Made by a program: the position numbers and the translations under genes
In this document: positions 15,881 to 24,700 of the stretch, in pieces
How positions within the stretch are numbered: position 1 is the stretch's first letter
How the letters are laid out: every line of letters begins with the position of its first letter
Origin: Paenibacillus sp. BIHB 4019
GTDB taxonomy: Bacteria; Bacillota; Bacilli; Paenibacillales; Paenibacillaceae
NCBI RefSeq assembly: GCF_002741035.1
Contig: NZ_CP016808.1
Location: forward strand, 992,001 to 1,056,000
DNA length: 64,000 nt
Direction of reading: 5' to 3'
Notes under the pieces: model-generated
What the model was told of the DNA's origin: nothing
Databases searched by the model: none
The model's input: the letters and a program-made list of their open reading frames with translations, nothing else

Positions 15881-17474
15881 AACGAATCCTTCCCTTCGTT
15901 AATTGCGGCTGTTCATTCATCCGCTCCGGGTACGTCAGCCAATATGTGCGGACACCGAAGCTCTCCAGCCATTTCTGCTGCTCGCGCATTGCAAAAGAAG
16001 GCGTGCTTTGCTTGATCAGCATATAAAGCAGCACTTGGCAGCCCTGCTCCGCTGCTCGCGAGGCCATCTGCCCCCAGCTTGCGCTATTGCGCCAATCGGC
16101 GGTAAAACAGCGCAATATGCCGCCTCTAGGCATCTGGTCAAGCTCGCCAATTACCCTTGCAACAAACCGGCCATGCTGCACCAGCTTCAGCCGTGCGAGC
16201 TGTTCCAGCAGTTCTTGCATACTTGCGGCTGTGCTGTTGTCCTCGTAGGCACCCGTTTCCGGCCATGCATTTATCTCAGCGTTCGCCAAACTTCCGACAT
16301 CCCTTTCCTGCCCCTCATCCACTTCCGCTCCCGAATACATTCCTGCCCCGTTATCTGACTGTCCCGATACCGATGGCAGGATCGATGCCTCTTTCACTTT
16401 TCCCCTTGTCCCACCGTCGTCTAGAACCGCTTGGCCAGCAATGAGCTGCACCCGATTTCCCGCTAAATGATCCTGCTCCAGCACGCCGGCAGCCCACCCG
16501 GCACAGGCATCAAAAAACCTTTCGTCACCAGCATAAGCAACCGCAGTGTTGTCAATGGCCAAAAGCACCAATGGGCGATGAAGCGCTGTGCCATGCTCCT
16601 TCGTGTGCAGCCCCCGCCCGCGAGCGGCAGCCTTCCAATTGACATGGCGCAGCGAATCCCCATCCCGGTATGGACGCATCTCAGGGCCAATTCCTGCCTG
16701 TCTGCCGGAATGCTGGCCTTCAGACGGCTCACGCCCTAAGCCCGCCTCCTGAGCATCCATCTTGCCCGGATGCAGCCTAATGATAGTCGCTAAGCCGCTT
16801 CCCCGAAGCACCGCCGCACCTGGAGCTGCTACAGCCTCCGGCAATGCAGGAACCGCAAGCAGCCCGCTGCGGCAAGCAAAGGTTCGGCTAACAGCCGTTA
16901 ATCCTAAATAATCGCTTGCCGTAACGGTAACCGCCTCAAAGCTATGCTCTCCGCGCCGAATAAGCTGCGCCCGATAGCTAAGCGCGAGTCTTGTTTCGAA
17001 ATGAAGCTGCGCCGCATAGCGATAAGAAACTCGCTCCTGCTTTGCCGTACTCCCATTGACCATCGTATCTTCAAGCGCCAGCCAAACGAACGGAATAGGA
17101 AAAGCGCGGCCCAGCATCAGCTGCACCTCAACCTCTCCCCCATCGCGAATTGTGCCTTCGCCAAGCATGCGGCGCACCTCCATGCCTCGCATAGCAAGCC
17201 AAGGCAGTCCGGCGCTTAGCAGCATGATGCAGCCAAGCACAGCGAACATAAACCACTCCACCGCCATTCCTCGCTGAATGACAGCAGCGAGAGCAGCGCA
17301 CCAGCCCGATAGCAGAAGCAGCCAGCCTCCCCACCTTATCCGGCCCAGCCTCTGCTGTCCCAACTCCTGCTCCGCTTCTGCCTCATGCTCAGTATCCGCT
17401 GCTTTCGCTTGCCCTTCTCCAGCATCCGCTTGCCCTAGTTTCACTGCCTCGTTATCCGCACTGGAAACCGCCAT
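15867..17474 (-). CDS. DUF58 domain protein (YeaD-like)
   Basis: This is a 535-residue protein with two membrane segments near residues 50-95, followed by a beta-rich middle and the DUF58 core. The signature RPYRDGDSLRHVNWKAAARG is present, followed by a VWA-like fold (LLAIDNTAVAY). DUF58 proteins accompany MoxR ATPases and are regarded as their clients or adaptors. A variable Gly/Asp/Ser-rich insert lies around residues 350-410. The ATG overlaps the moxR stop (TAATG), so translation is probably coupled; the 3' end overlaps the transglutaminase gene. Exact function is unknown. Confidence 0.92.
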   Translation of the reverse strand: MAVSSADNEAVKLGQADAGEGQAKAADTEHEAEAEQELGQQRLGRIRWGGWLLLLSGWCAALAAVIQRGMAVEWFMFAVLGCIMLLSAGLPWLAMRGMEVRRMLGEGTIRDGGEVEVQLMLGRAFPIPFVWLALEDTMVNGSTAKQERVSYRYAAQLHFETRLALSYRAQLIRRGEHSFEAVTVTASDYLGLTAVSRTFACRSGLLAVPALPEAVAAPGAAVLRGSGLATIIRLHPGKMDAQEAGLGREPSEGQHSGRQAGIGPEMRPYRDGDSLRHVNWKAAARGRGLHTKEHGTALHRPLVLLAIDNTAVAYAGDERFFDACAGWAAGVLEQDHLAGNRVQLIAGQAVLDDGGTRGKVKEASILPSVSGQSDNGAGMYSGAEVDEGQERDVGSLANAEINAWPETGAYEDNSTAASMQELLEQLARLKLVQHGRFVARVIGELDQMPRGGILRCFTADWRNSASWGQMASRAAEQGCQVLLYMLIKQSTPSFAMREQQKWLESFGVRTYWLTYPERMNEQPQLTKGRIRYGDI

Positions 17475-18502
17475 TAGCGCCGCCCTCCCGCCGCTTGCGG
17501 CAGCACGGCTGCGGGAAGCGGCGTAGTGCGCAGCAGCTGCTCTACGAGCTGTGCTGCTGTCATCCGCAGAGGTGCCCCCGGATATACCTCCAGCCGATGT
17601 GCAAGTACTGCTTCGCCTGTCGCCAGCAAATCATCCGGCAGCACATAACCTCTGCCTTCCAAATATGCAGAGGCCTGTGCCGCCCGCAGCCAATCCCTGC
17701 CGGCACGCGGGCTCATCGCCAGCGCCAGCTCAGGCATTTTCCGCGAAGCGTCTGCCACTTGCACCATATATTCAATCAGGCCAGGATGGACATGGGCCAG
17801 CCGCACTTCCCGCTGCATCCGCAGCCATTCCTCCGGCATGACCACTGGCCTGATTTTATGAGGCTCCTGCCGCTGCCCATCGGCATATTGCTCCAGCAGC
17901 TGCTTCTCAAACTGCGGCTCGGGATATCCAATGGACAGCCGCATCATAAAACGGTCCAGCTGCGCCTCCGGCAGCCTGCTCGTCCCTTCAAAACGCAGCG
18001 GATTTTGCGTAGCAATCAGCATAAACGGCGACGGGAGCGGCCTTGTCTCCCCGTCCACCGTAATTCGCCGCTCCTCCATCGCTTCAAGCAATGCGGACTG
18101 GGTACGGGCGGAGGCGCGGTTGATTTCATCCGCCAGCACGACATTGCCCATAATCGGGCCTGTTACATACTTTAGCTCGCCACGAGCCGCATCCCACACC
18201 GCTCCGCCCAGCACATCCGACGGCAGCATGTCCGACGTAAACTGAATGCGCTTGAACTCCCCGCCAATGACGCGGGCACACGCTTCTGCAAGCACGGTTT
18301 TGCCGACTCCCGGCTTATCCTCCAGCAGCACATGCCCACCCGCCAGCAGCGCGGTGAACATTTGCTTTACCAGCTCCCGTTTGCCTAGCAGAACGCCTTC
18401 CACACGCTGGAGCATGCGATGAATAAGCATCTGCGGCAGCTCCTGCCATACATCCGTCTCCTCTTGCCGAACGGTAGATTGGTATTTTGAATGAATCATC
18501 AT
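17474..18502 (-). CDS. MoxR-family AAA+ ATPase (YeaC-like)
   Basis: This 342-residue ATPase starts at the ATG ending at 18502; the frame continues upstream to 18604 but only through repeat copy B, so the longer start is rejected. Walker A is DKPGVGKT (about 62-69), Walker B VVLADEINRA, sensor 1 ATQNP and the arginine finger is in EAQLDRFMMRL. A C-terminal lid domain follows. MoxR ATPases act as chaperone-like remodelers for VWA or DUF58 partners. It is the first gene of a three-gene operon that in Bacillus subtilis (yeaC-yeaD-yebA) precedes guaA. AGGAAGG upstream serves as ribosome binding site with slightly long spacing. Confidence 0.93.
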   Translation of the reverse strand: MMIHSKYQSTVRQEETDVWQELPQMLIHRMLQRVEGVLLGKRELVKQMFTALLAGGHVLLEDKPGVGKTVLAEACARVIGGEFKRIQFTSDMLPSDVLGGAVWDAARGELKYVTGPIMGNVVLADEINRASARTQSALLEAMEERRITVDGETRPLPSPFMLIATQNPLRFEGTSRLPEAQLDRFMMRLSIGYPEPQFEKQLLEQYADGQRQEPHKIRPVVMPEEWLRMQREVRLAHVHPGLIEYMVQVADASRKMPELALAMSPRAGRDWLRAAQASAYLEGRGYVLPDDLLATGEAVLAHRLEVYPGAPLRMTAAQLVEQLLRTTPLPAAVLPQAAGGRR

Positions 18503-18523
18503 TAGACAACCTGCCTTCCTCTC

Positions 18524-18620
18524 AAGCGTAAACGGCTGAAGCCCTCCTCTGGCGGCTAAGCTACCGTTTCGCGGTTGAAATATAAGCCATTTATAAGTGT
18601 GCAACTTATAAACGCTTTTA
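18524..18620 (+). repeat. Dispersed double-hairpin element, copy B
   Basis: Parts in order are AAGCGTAAACGGCT, CCTCTGGCGGC, ACCGTTTCGCGG, AAATATAAGCC, ATTTATAAGTG and AACTTATAAACG. It is very close to copy A in sequence. It starts about 20 bp before the moxR start codon, so it lies in that gene's leader or promoter. Confidence 0.8.
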
Positions 18621-18922
18621 TTTTTTTCAAAAAATCTTCTCTAGCATTTATTCTCGCCATGCTTCTCTCGATTTAGACCTGTTTCAAGGCGGATAGATTG
18701 ACTTTTCCGCTTCCCATCCCTTGCGCGGCAGCGATTCTAGCAGGAGCAGCTGTCATTTGGAAGACACAAAACCTATTAAATTTTCCCATAAATGCAAAAG
18801 GAAATACCCCGTTTATAGAGAAATAGTAAAACAGGCTCTAAACGGCTGAACAAGATAACAAGGCGGCAGTGAATGGGCGGCGGTTTAGGAAGTGTAAGCG
18901 TTTTACGTACGGATTTTGATTG
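18621..18922. other. Intergenic stretch between repeat copies B and C
   Basis: I see no gene here. It is AT-rich with short fragments that recall the repeat (CTAAACGGCTGAA near 18838, GGCGGCAG near 18862), possibly decayed copies. Promoters for the divergent moxR and GyrI-like genes must lie in or near 18621-19053, but no clear boxes stand out. Confidence 0.4.
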
Positions 18923-19019
18923 AAATATAGGAAGGTATAGGATTTGTTCATACTTTCTCTATATTTCTAAGCGAAACGGAAGCTTTGCCGCCAAAGGGTG
19001 GCGACAGCCGTTTACGCTC
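18923..19019 (-). repeat. Dispersed double-hairpin element, copy C
   Basis: On the minus strand it reads GAGCGTAAACGGCTGTCGCC, then TTTGGCGGC, CTTCCGTTTCGC and a second hairpin bounded by AAATATAG and CTATATTT. It lies just before the GyrI-like gene, in inverted orientation to copy B. Confidence 0.8.
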
Positions 19020-19053
19020 CAATGGCAAATAGTCCAGCACAGGAGGGATTAGA

Positions 19054-19530
19054 ATGAACGTTTTGAAGGAGGTAGTCCTTACAGAGCGGGAAGCTTTTCA
19101 CGTCGTAGGACTACAATGGGAAGGCACCTTTGCCGAAGCAGCAGCAGGCGGAATTAAGGAAATTCAGCAGCAATTCCAGCAGCGTGTGACGGAAATCAAC
19201 CATGTGCGGGAGCGCAATAAGCTGCTCGGGCTTTCTTTTCACACGACAAGCACAGGCTTTACTCATTATGCGGCGGTTCAGGCAGAGGCAGTAGGCTGCG
19301 TACCGGATGGCATGTACAGCCTTTCTATTCCAAGTCTGACCTATGCCACATACGATCATCATGCGAACGAACACATAGGGGCCTCCTACGATTACGTATA
19401 TAACTGGATCAGGCAGAACGGGCATAAGCCGCTTTCCGATGGCTTGACGCATTTGGAGTTTTATCCGATGAGCCATGATCCTTATGCGCCAAACCCGGCA
19501 TTCACTATTCTTATTCCGCTTGCAGAATAA
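19054..19530 (+). CDS. GyrI-like / AraC effector-binding domain protein
   Basis: This 158-residue single-domain protein has a SHS2-type GyrI/effector-binding fold. Visible features are an N-terminal FHVVGLQWEG strand, a middle GFTHYAAVQAEA segment and PDGMYSLSIPSLTYATYDHH. The C-terminal LTHLEFYPM strand carries the conserved Glu expected in the ligand cavity. Such stand-alone domains bind small hydrophobic or cationic ligands, and some hydrolyse or sequester drugs; here the ligand is unknown. AGGAGGG lies six bases before the ATG. There is no HTH, so it is not a regulator by itself. It is flanked by repeat copy C upstream and a strong terminator downstream. Confidence 0.88.
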   Translation: MNVLKEVVLTEREAFHVVGLQWEGTFAEAAAGGIKEIQQQFQQRVTEINHVRERNKLLGLSFHTTSTGFTHYAAVQAEAVGCVPDGMYSLSIPSLTYATYDHHANEHIGASYDYVYNWIRQNGHKPLSDGLTHLEFYPMSHDPYAPNPAFTILIPLAE

Positions 19531-19554
19531 GCTATAATTCATCCATATTTCTAG

Positions 19555-19612
19555 AAAAAAAAAGAGAAGGAACCGACCTGCGCAGCGACGCAGTGTCCGG
19601 TTCCTTCTCTTT
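19555..19612. terminator. Strong terminator, best on the minus strand
   Basis: AAAGAGAAGGAACCG pairs with CGGTTCCTTCTCTTT. A run of nine A before it gives a T-run on the minus strand, ending the operon that stops at 19671. It can also end the GyrI-like gene. Confidence 0.88.
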
Positions 19613-19641
19613 GCATGCCGGAAGAGGCCCCGGCATGCAAG
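19610..19641. repeat. Second perfect hairpin beside the terminator
   Basis: TTGCATGCCGG and CCGGCATGCAA form an 11-bp stem directly abutting the terminator stem. Two adjacent hairpins between convergent operons may ensure termination or 3' end stability. Confidence 0.7.
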
Positions 19642-19670
19642 CTGATATCCTCCTATAGCAAGGAGGCTTG

Positions 19671-19949
19671 TTACTTCTGTTCAGCAAGCTGAATATATTG
19701 ATAAAGACGGGAGCTATGAAGGAGCAATAACTGCTCCTCCCCGCCTCCCAGCACCACTTTGCGCCCTTCGCTGGCTGCTTGCTTCAGCAGCGTTGACAGA
19801 AAATCCAATTGCAAGCGGGCAGCTTCCTCCGCTTCGCGCTCCAGCCATTCGATATCCTTCAAGGCAAGCTGTGCCGTCCCCCGAAGCAGCAGCTCTTCAA
19901 ACCAGCTGCGCAGCCGCTGCAATCCATCGTATACCTGCTCCAAAGCCAT
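19671..19949 (-). CDS. Small helical protein, last gene of the MoxR/VWA operon
   Basis: This 92-residue protein starts at the ATG ending at 19949, eight bases after AAAGGAG; an upstream in-frame ATG at 19970 has no such site. It is predicted to be almost wholly alpha-helical and rich in Leu, Glu and Gln, with amphipathic stretches LRSWFEELLLRG, LEREAEEAARLQLDFLSTLL and LLLLHSSRLYQYIQLAEQK. No known family is recognised. It begins 35 bases after the SWIM gene stop and is followed by the operon terminator. Its position suggests a small partner of the SWIM or DUF4132 protein. It has no signal peptide and no cysteines. Confidence 0.75.
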   Translation of the reverse strand: MALEQVYDGLQRLRSWFEELLLRGTAQLALKDIEWLEREAEEAARLQLDFLSTLLKQAASEGRKVVLGGGEEQLLLLHSSRLYQYIQLAEQK

Positions 19950-19984
19950 GCCTGCCGCTCCTTTTCCCAATCGCTTATCGTCCC

Positions 19985-21706
19985 TTACATGTCTAGCTTT
20001 AAGCTGATCAGCTTCGTATTCTGCAGGAAGCTGATCGGATAAGCCTGACCGCCCTCCATTCGTACAAATGCATAAAACTGTTCCAGCGACGCAGCACCAT
20101 ATCCGGCTTCCAGGCGTTTGACGGTTTTTTCCCAGTCTGCTTGATAAGGAAGAATCAGCTCCAACTGCTCGCCTGCCTCATCCTCCACTTCAAGTACAAG
20201 GCTTTGCGAGCTTTTATCGAATCGGTTTCCTGTAATCCGGGCTAACTTAATTAAGGCAAGCCGTTCCTTTACGTCTGAAAATAATGCCGGCTGCTCCACT
20301 CCAGCCTGCCGCAATGCGGGCAAATCCGAGGCAAGCTTCCCCTTATTAACCTCGTTAATGGATTGTCGGGCGACAAGAGTAAGGCTCGCTCCCTCGCCTG
20401 ACGACAATCGGCGTTCCTCGTTCACTTTAATGTGCTCGAACACCAGCTCTTCTCCGGCAAATTGACGCATCGTCATGCTTGCAAGCCAAGGCGAATAGCC
20501 GGCATAATGCTTGGCAAACGAAAAATCATTGCCTTCATAATACACAGCCCGTGCATCCGTGTAGGTATACACCTGCCCATCATCGAGCCCATACATATAA
20601 TAGGTGATGCCTCTGTAGCCTGATCGTGTCTCCCACGGCTCAGCGCCAAGACCATATAAGCGCAGCTTCGGCAGCGAATAATATTTGCTGCGAAAAGCAC
20701 CGATGAGCTGTTCCTTCTTAGCAGCGGGAAGCGTCTCCCGCTCAAGCAGCTCAAGGGCAAGATACAGCTTGGTGACACGATCCAGCAGCACTTGCATGGA
20801 AAATCGCACATGGCGGTTGAAAAACAGCTCCAGCTCGCCCTGGATGCCGCGCAAGCCGCGCTCTACATCCGGCAGCTGGCCACTGCGCGCTGCGACAGCC
20901 AGCGTTTCCAGCTGTGCCGTATACGACTGGGGCAGACGGGCAAGTCCCGTCCGCAGCATCGCATGGATCAACTCCTTGCATTCCCTTACGGTATCGGGCG
21001 AAAAAGCCGCCTTGTACACTTTGCTGCGCAGCGCTTCCTGGTCATCCAGCCCCTTTAAAGCGCGGTAACGTAATAAAGCTTCCAGCTTTAACAGCTCGCC
21101 GGACCTATCCTTTATTTTGCAAAGCGCCTTAGCCGGGTTTGCTTCCTCAGTGAACGAAACCTCCGCACCTTGGAGCTTGAGACAGACCGTAAGAAGCGCA
21201 TTTTGTGCCACTTCCAGCTCTTCCGGGTAGCGCAGCCGAAACAGCACTTCCTCCACAATGGAAACATTAAACGGCTTAATCAATGGTGAAAGCTCGGCAG
21301 ACAGCAGCCAATTAAAGCGTTCCTCAGTGCCGCCTATCTGTTGCTTGCTGCCTTCTAACTCTCCTTCCTCGTGTGCAGAAGAAGAAGATGATGATGTTGA
21401 TGATGTTGATGTTGATGGCAGCTGCTGTGAGTAAAACAAAATGGCTATCAGCACATGCTTGCATAAGCTGTCTGACGGACATGTACACTTCCAGCGAGCC
21501 AGCGTATTTTCCAGCGTGCAGACCGTCCCGTCGTTCAACTCGCAGCTGACGGACGTTTCTCCCCAAGCATATTTGACATCAACGCCTTTGCTGATATCTT
21601 TTAACGCCCGATTATATATACCCTTGTTCGAATATCGAACCAAATAATCCTCGGTACATAGCTTGGCAAACTGCCCAAAGCTCGTTTCAAATGCGGCAGC
21701 TGACAT
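19985..21706 (-). CDS. SWIM zinc-finger protein
   Basis: This 573-residue protein starts at the ATG ending at 21706, one base after the upstream stop. The SWIM zinc finger is CTCPSDSLCKH: Cys74, Cys76, Cys82 and His84. SWIM fingers bind DNA or mediate protein contact. A low-complexity Ser/Thr linker (about 98-112) follows, then a long helical region and a C-terminal beta-rich part with YRGITYYMYGL. In other bacteria SWIM proteins of this size are found next to MoxR, VWA and DUF4132 genes, as here. Its role in the complex is unknown; target recognition is a reasonable guess. The reading frame extends to 21757, but only by overlap with the previous gene. Confidence 0.88.
   Translation of the reverse strand: MSAAAFETSFGQFAKLCTEDYLVRYSNKGIYNRALKDISKGVDVKYAWGETSVSCELNDGTVCTLENTLARWKCTCPSDSLCKHVLIAILFYSQQLPSTSTSSTSSSSSSAHEEGELEGSKQQIGGTEERFNWLLSAELSPLIKPFNVSIVEEVLFRLRYPEELEVAQNALLTVCLKLQGAEVSFTEEANPAKALCKIKDRSGELLKLEALLRYRALKGLDDQEALRSKVYKAAFSPDTVRECKELIHAMLRTGLARLPQSYTAQLETLAVAARSGQLPDVERGLRGIQGELELFFNRHVRFSMQVLLDRVTKLYLALELLERETLPAAKKEQLIGAFRSKYYSLPKLRLYGLGAEPWETRSGYRGITYYMYGLDDGQVYTYTDARAVYYEGNDFSFAKHYAGYSPWLASMTMRQFAGEELVFEHIKVNEERRLSSGEGASLTLVARQSINEVNKGKLASDLPALRQAGVEQPALFSDVKERLALIKLARITGNRFDKSSQSLVLEVEDEAGEQLELILPYQADWEKTVKRLEAGYGAASLEQFYAFVRMEGGQAYPISFLQNTKLISLKLDM
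21377..21417. repeat. Trinucleotide microsatellite in the SWIM gene
   Basis: A run of GAA, GAT and GTT triplets on the plus strand encodes the Ser/Thr linker after the zinc finger. Length changes would keep the frame. Confidence 0.8.
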
Positions 21707-21707
21707 G

Positions 21708-24700
21708 CTAGCGTCCCGATGCCCGCAAAATATCATAGATCGTCTCACTGAATACACGGCCTGGAATTTTGCCCAAATCTAGAGCCGGAATATCACTGTA
21801 GTAGCTGTATTGGCCTTTTTCATTCGCATGAAATTGCAGCTGCTCCAGCGTAATGTCTTCCAAGCCTTCGTAATAGGTGATGCTAGTCCCGCTAAAGCGC
21901 AGCTCGGCAAGCCAATCACCATAGTCCTTATACAGCTCGCTATACCAGCCGCCATCCTGAGCTTGGCCTTTGTACCAGCCATATTTCTCAAGCGCCTTAG
22001 GAAACGCTGTAGGCGAAAGCTCTGATCTCGGCAAATCCTCATATACCGTGCTTCGCTGGCTTTCTTCTTCCACGAGATGGATTTGGCGATTCAACTGCTC
22101 AAATGGCTGCTTGATTTCATAATCGTCCAGCTGTGATTTCCAGCCCTCAAGCGTTTCCTGATCCAGCTCAAGCGGATGAACCAAGCCGACTTTGGCATCA
22201 GCAGCAAGCTCGTATTCGTCTTCATCTACCGTGTTGAAGGTACCGTCCTCCATATAACGGAATGTGTCTGTAAGGCTGCCTTGTTCATACACGCCCCAGA
22301 TGAGGCCGACGGCAAACTTCTGCATGACGATATTGTTAACGAACAGTGCCGTCCATTCTTCAGCCGTCCACAGCCGCTGCTTGGACAACGATTCTTCCAG
22401 CCGCTGCGCTTGGATGCCGACCATCGTTTTCAAATCTTTTTTGAGCAAATTGAAATCAGCCTTCGCTTTCGCAGCCAGCTCCGCATCATCCTTTTGCCCC
22501 GGCACAGGCAAGCTTTTGAGCGGTTTGCCCGTTTCTTCATTGATGACAATAACCTCCAGATTCCGGTTCACCTTCACCTGGAAGGTACGCTCGCCATAGC
22601 TGAATTGCTGAGCACCCTTATCATCAAAGCCAAGCGACGTGACCAGGCGGTCTTCGAGCTGCTCTGGCGTAAGTCCTTGATTTTCCGCTGCCAGCTGCAG
22701 CGCCTCCTCAGCCGCGCCCTTTACCTGACGGTTTTTGACGGTTCGCTTGATTTTGTCAATGGCCATTAATGCGGCAGGCTCGCTTAAATAAGATAAAGCC
22801 TTGACCGCTTCCGCCGCCATTGCGCCGCGGCTATTTTCCGTCCATTCCTTAATTTGCGGAGCTAAAATTTGTATCAGCCTGCGATCACCGAACAATGCGC
22901 CTACATACAGCACCCATTTTTCCTTCGCAGGCGCTTCGCTTTGAATCCACAGCTGAATGAGCTCCGCAGCGAAATTTGAAAGCGAATCGCTGTTTACATA
23001 AGAACGCAGCTCGTTCAAGCGCTCATTCGGAGCCGTCGTATGATCCATCGATTGAAGCATTAAATACGACTTAATTCGGTCATCTACCTGCTGCCCCTCC
23101 AAATCCATTAATGCGGGCAAATCATTTACGGACAGCCAGCTGAGGCGGGCCGTTTTTTTGGCATCCGCTTGATCTGCAAGCGCTGCGTGCGCATGAACTG
23201 GGCTTAAATCAGCCGTTTCCAGCAAAATTTGAATAAGTGTGCGCCAGTCCTCCGATTTTTCCGTTTCCAGCAATTGCTGGTAAGCCGCCTTGCTGCCTGT
23301 TACGCTGCGCAGAGAGTTTAGTACCAGCTCTTTAATCGCTGCTTTTTTCTCGGTGCGATACAGGGTTAAATATAATGTTTCGTCAGGCACTCGGCTGAAT
23401 TCAGCCAACGCAGCTCCGCTTGCTTTCTTCGACGAATCCAGCAGCCCTGCTCGAATGGCTTCCGTCAGCTGGTCAAGGGTCAACGCATCGCGATCCTCGA
23501 AAGCAATTTCGAGCACGGTTAGCCGGGAGTCTGTAGGCAAATTCTTATATTGCTTCAATGAATCCGTCAAATTGTTCCTAATAATGGATCGATATTCGGT
23601 TTGCGGCATCGAACGGTAGTAATAATCTCTCATGCCATTAAGCATCAGCAAGCCCGAAAGCAGGCGCTCCCGGCTCACCTCAGGATCTTCTCCATAAAGC
23701 TCCAGCAGCTTTTGTCCGCTAAACGAGTAGGAATGATACATTTCCGACACAAGAGTCAGTGCATCGCATTCCGGTCGTGTAATCAAAATGGCCAGCCGCT
23801 TTATATAAGGCGAATCGGGAGGCAAGAAGCTTACAGCTACAAGCAGGCTTTTGCGTCTGCTGTCCCGGTTCCTTGGGTCAAACAACGAGCGATTCGTTTC
23901 ATCCTTCCAGTAATCCTCGAAGGAAGTTTCCCCTTCCAAATAACGGGCGAGAAACAGGCCATGACGCCCTCCCTCCGATTGTCCCCTTAATACAGCGAAT
24001 ACCGCCTGCGTAAGTGTGCCGGCTTCATCTGGCAATGCAATCCCGCCATCTGTGAGCACCTTATGCAAATAAGCTTTGTAATACGCCGAACGTAAAATTT
24101 CATAAGCACGCAAAGCTTGATCCGGCACACTAAGCACATAGCTTTGCAGCGCGCTCCACGGCACCATATAACTATTTAGCTCTCCGCTTAGCCGTTCAAT
24201 TAACTCATAAGGCTCCTCGAAAGGAACGATGCCCTCCAGCAGCTCGTCCGGCTTTTTGGCACGTCTGTCAAGGGCAAGCAAATGCTGGCGGACCTCAAGC
24301 GGATATACTTCATGCAGCGTTCTGACTGCATCAAGCAGCGCTAAGCCTAAATCCCCCGGCTCGTCCAGAAACAGCTGCTTGCTGCCTTTAACGTTAATGA
24401 CATATAACAAAGCGCTATGAATCTGGGTCAATGTCCGATTAAATAGGGTGCGGGAAACTTCTCCGGTCTCCTGTGCTTGGAGATCAGGAAAATGTGCCGC
24501 AATCGTTTTTTCGCGTTGGCCCGTTATAAAGTCCGCGCTCAGCTCCCGAACAGAATAATTTTCCTTTGCTTTGAACGGGTACGCGATGATCGGCTTCACC
24601 GCAGCATTCAGCAGCTCGCGAAGCTGCTCCGTATTTTCAGCCAATACCGCTTGCAATATTTCTGGAAACTCGCTCGCAAGCCTTTGGCTGTTAAACTGAT

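Noticed and set aside
18503..18604. 34-codon N-terminal extension of the moxR gene
   Set aside because: It reads through repeat copy B and has no ribosome binding site. The ATG at 18502 starts the conserved protein.
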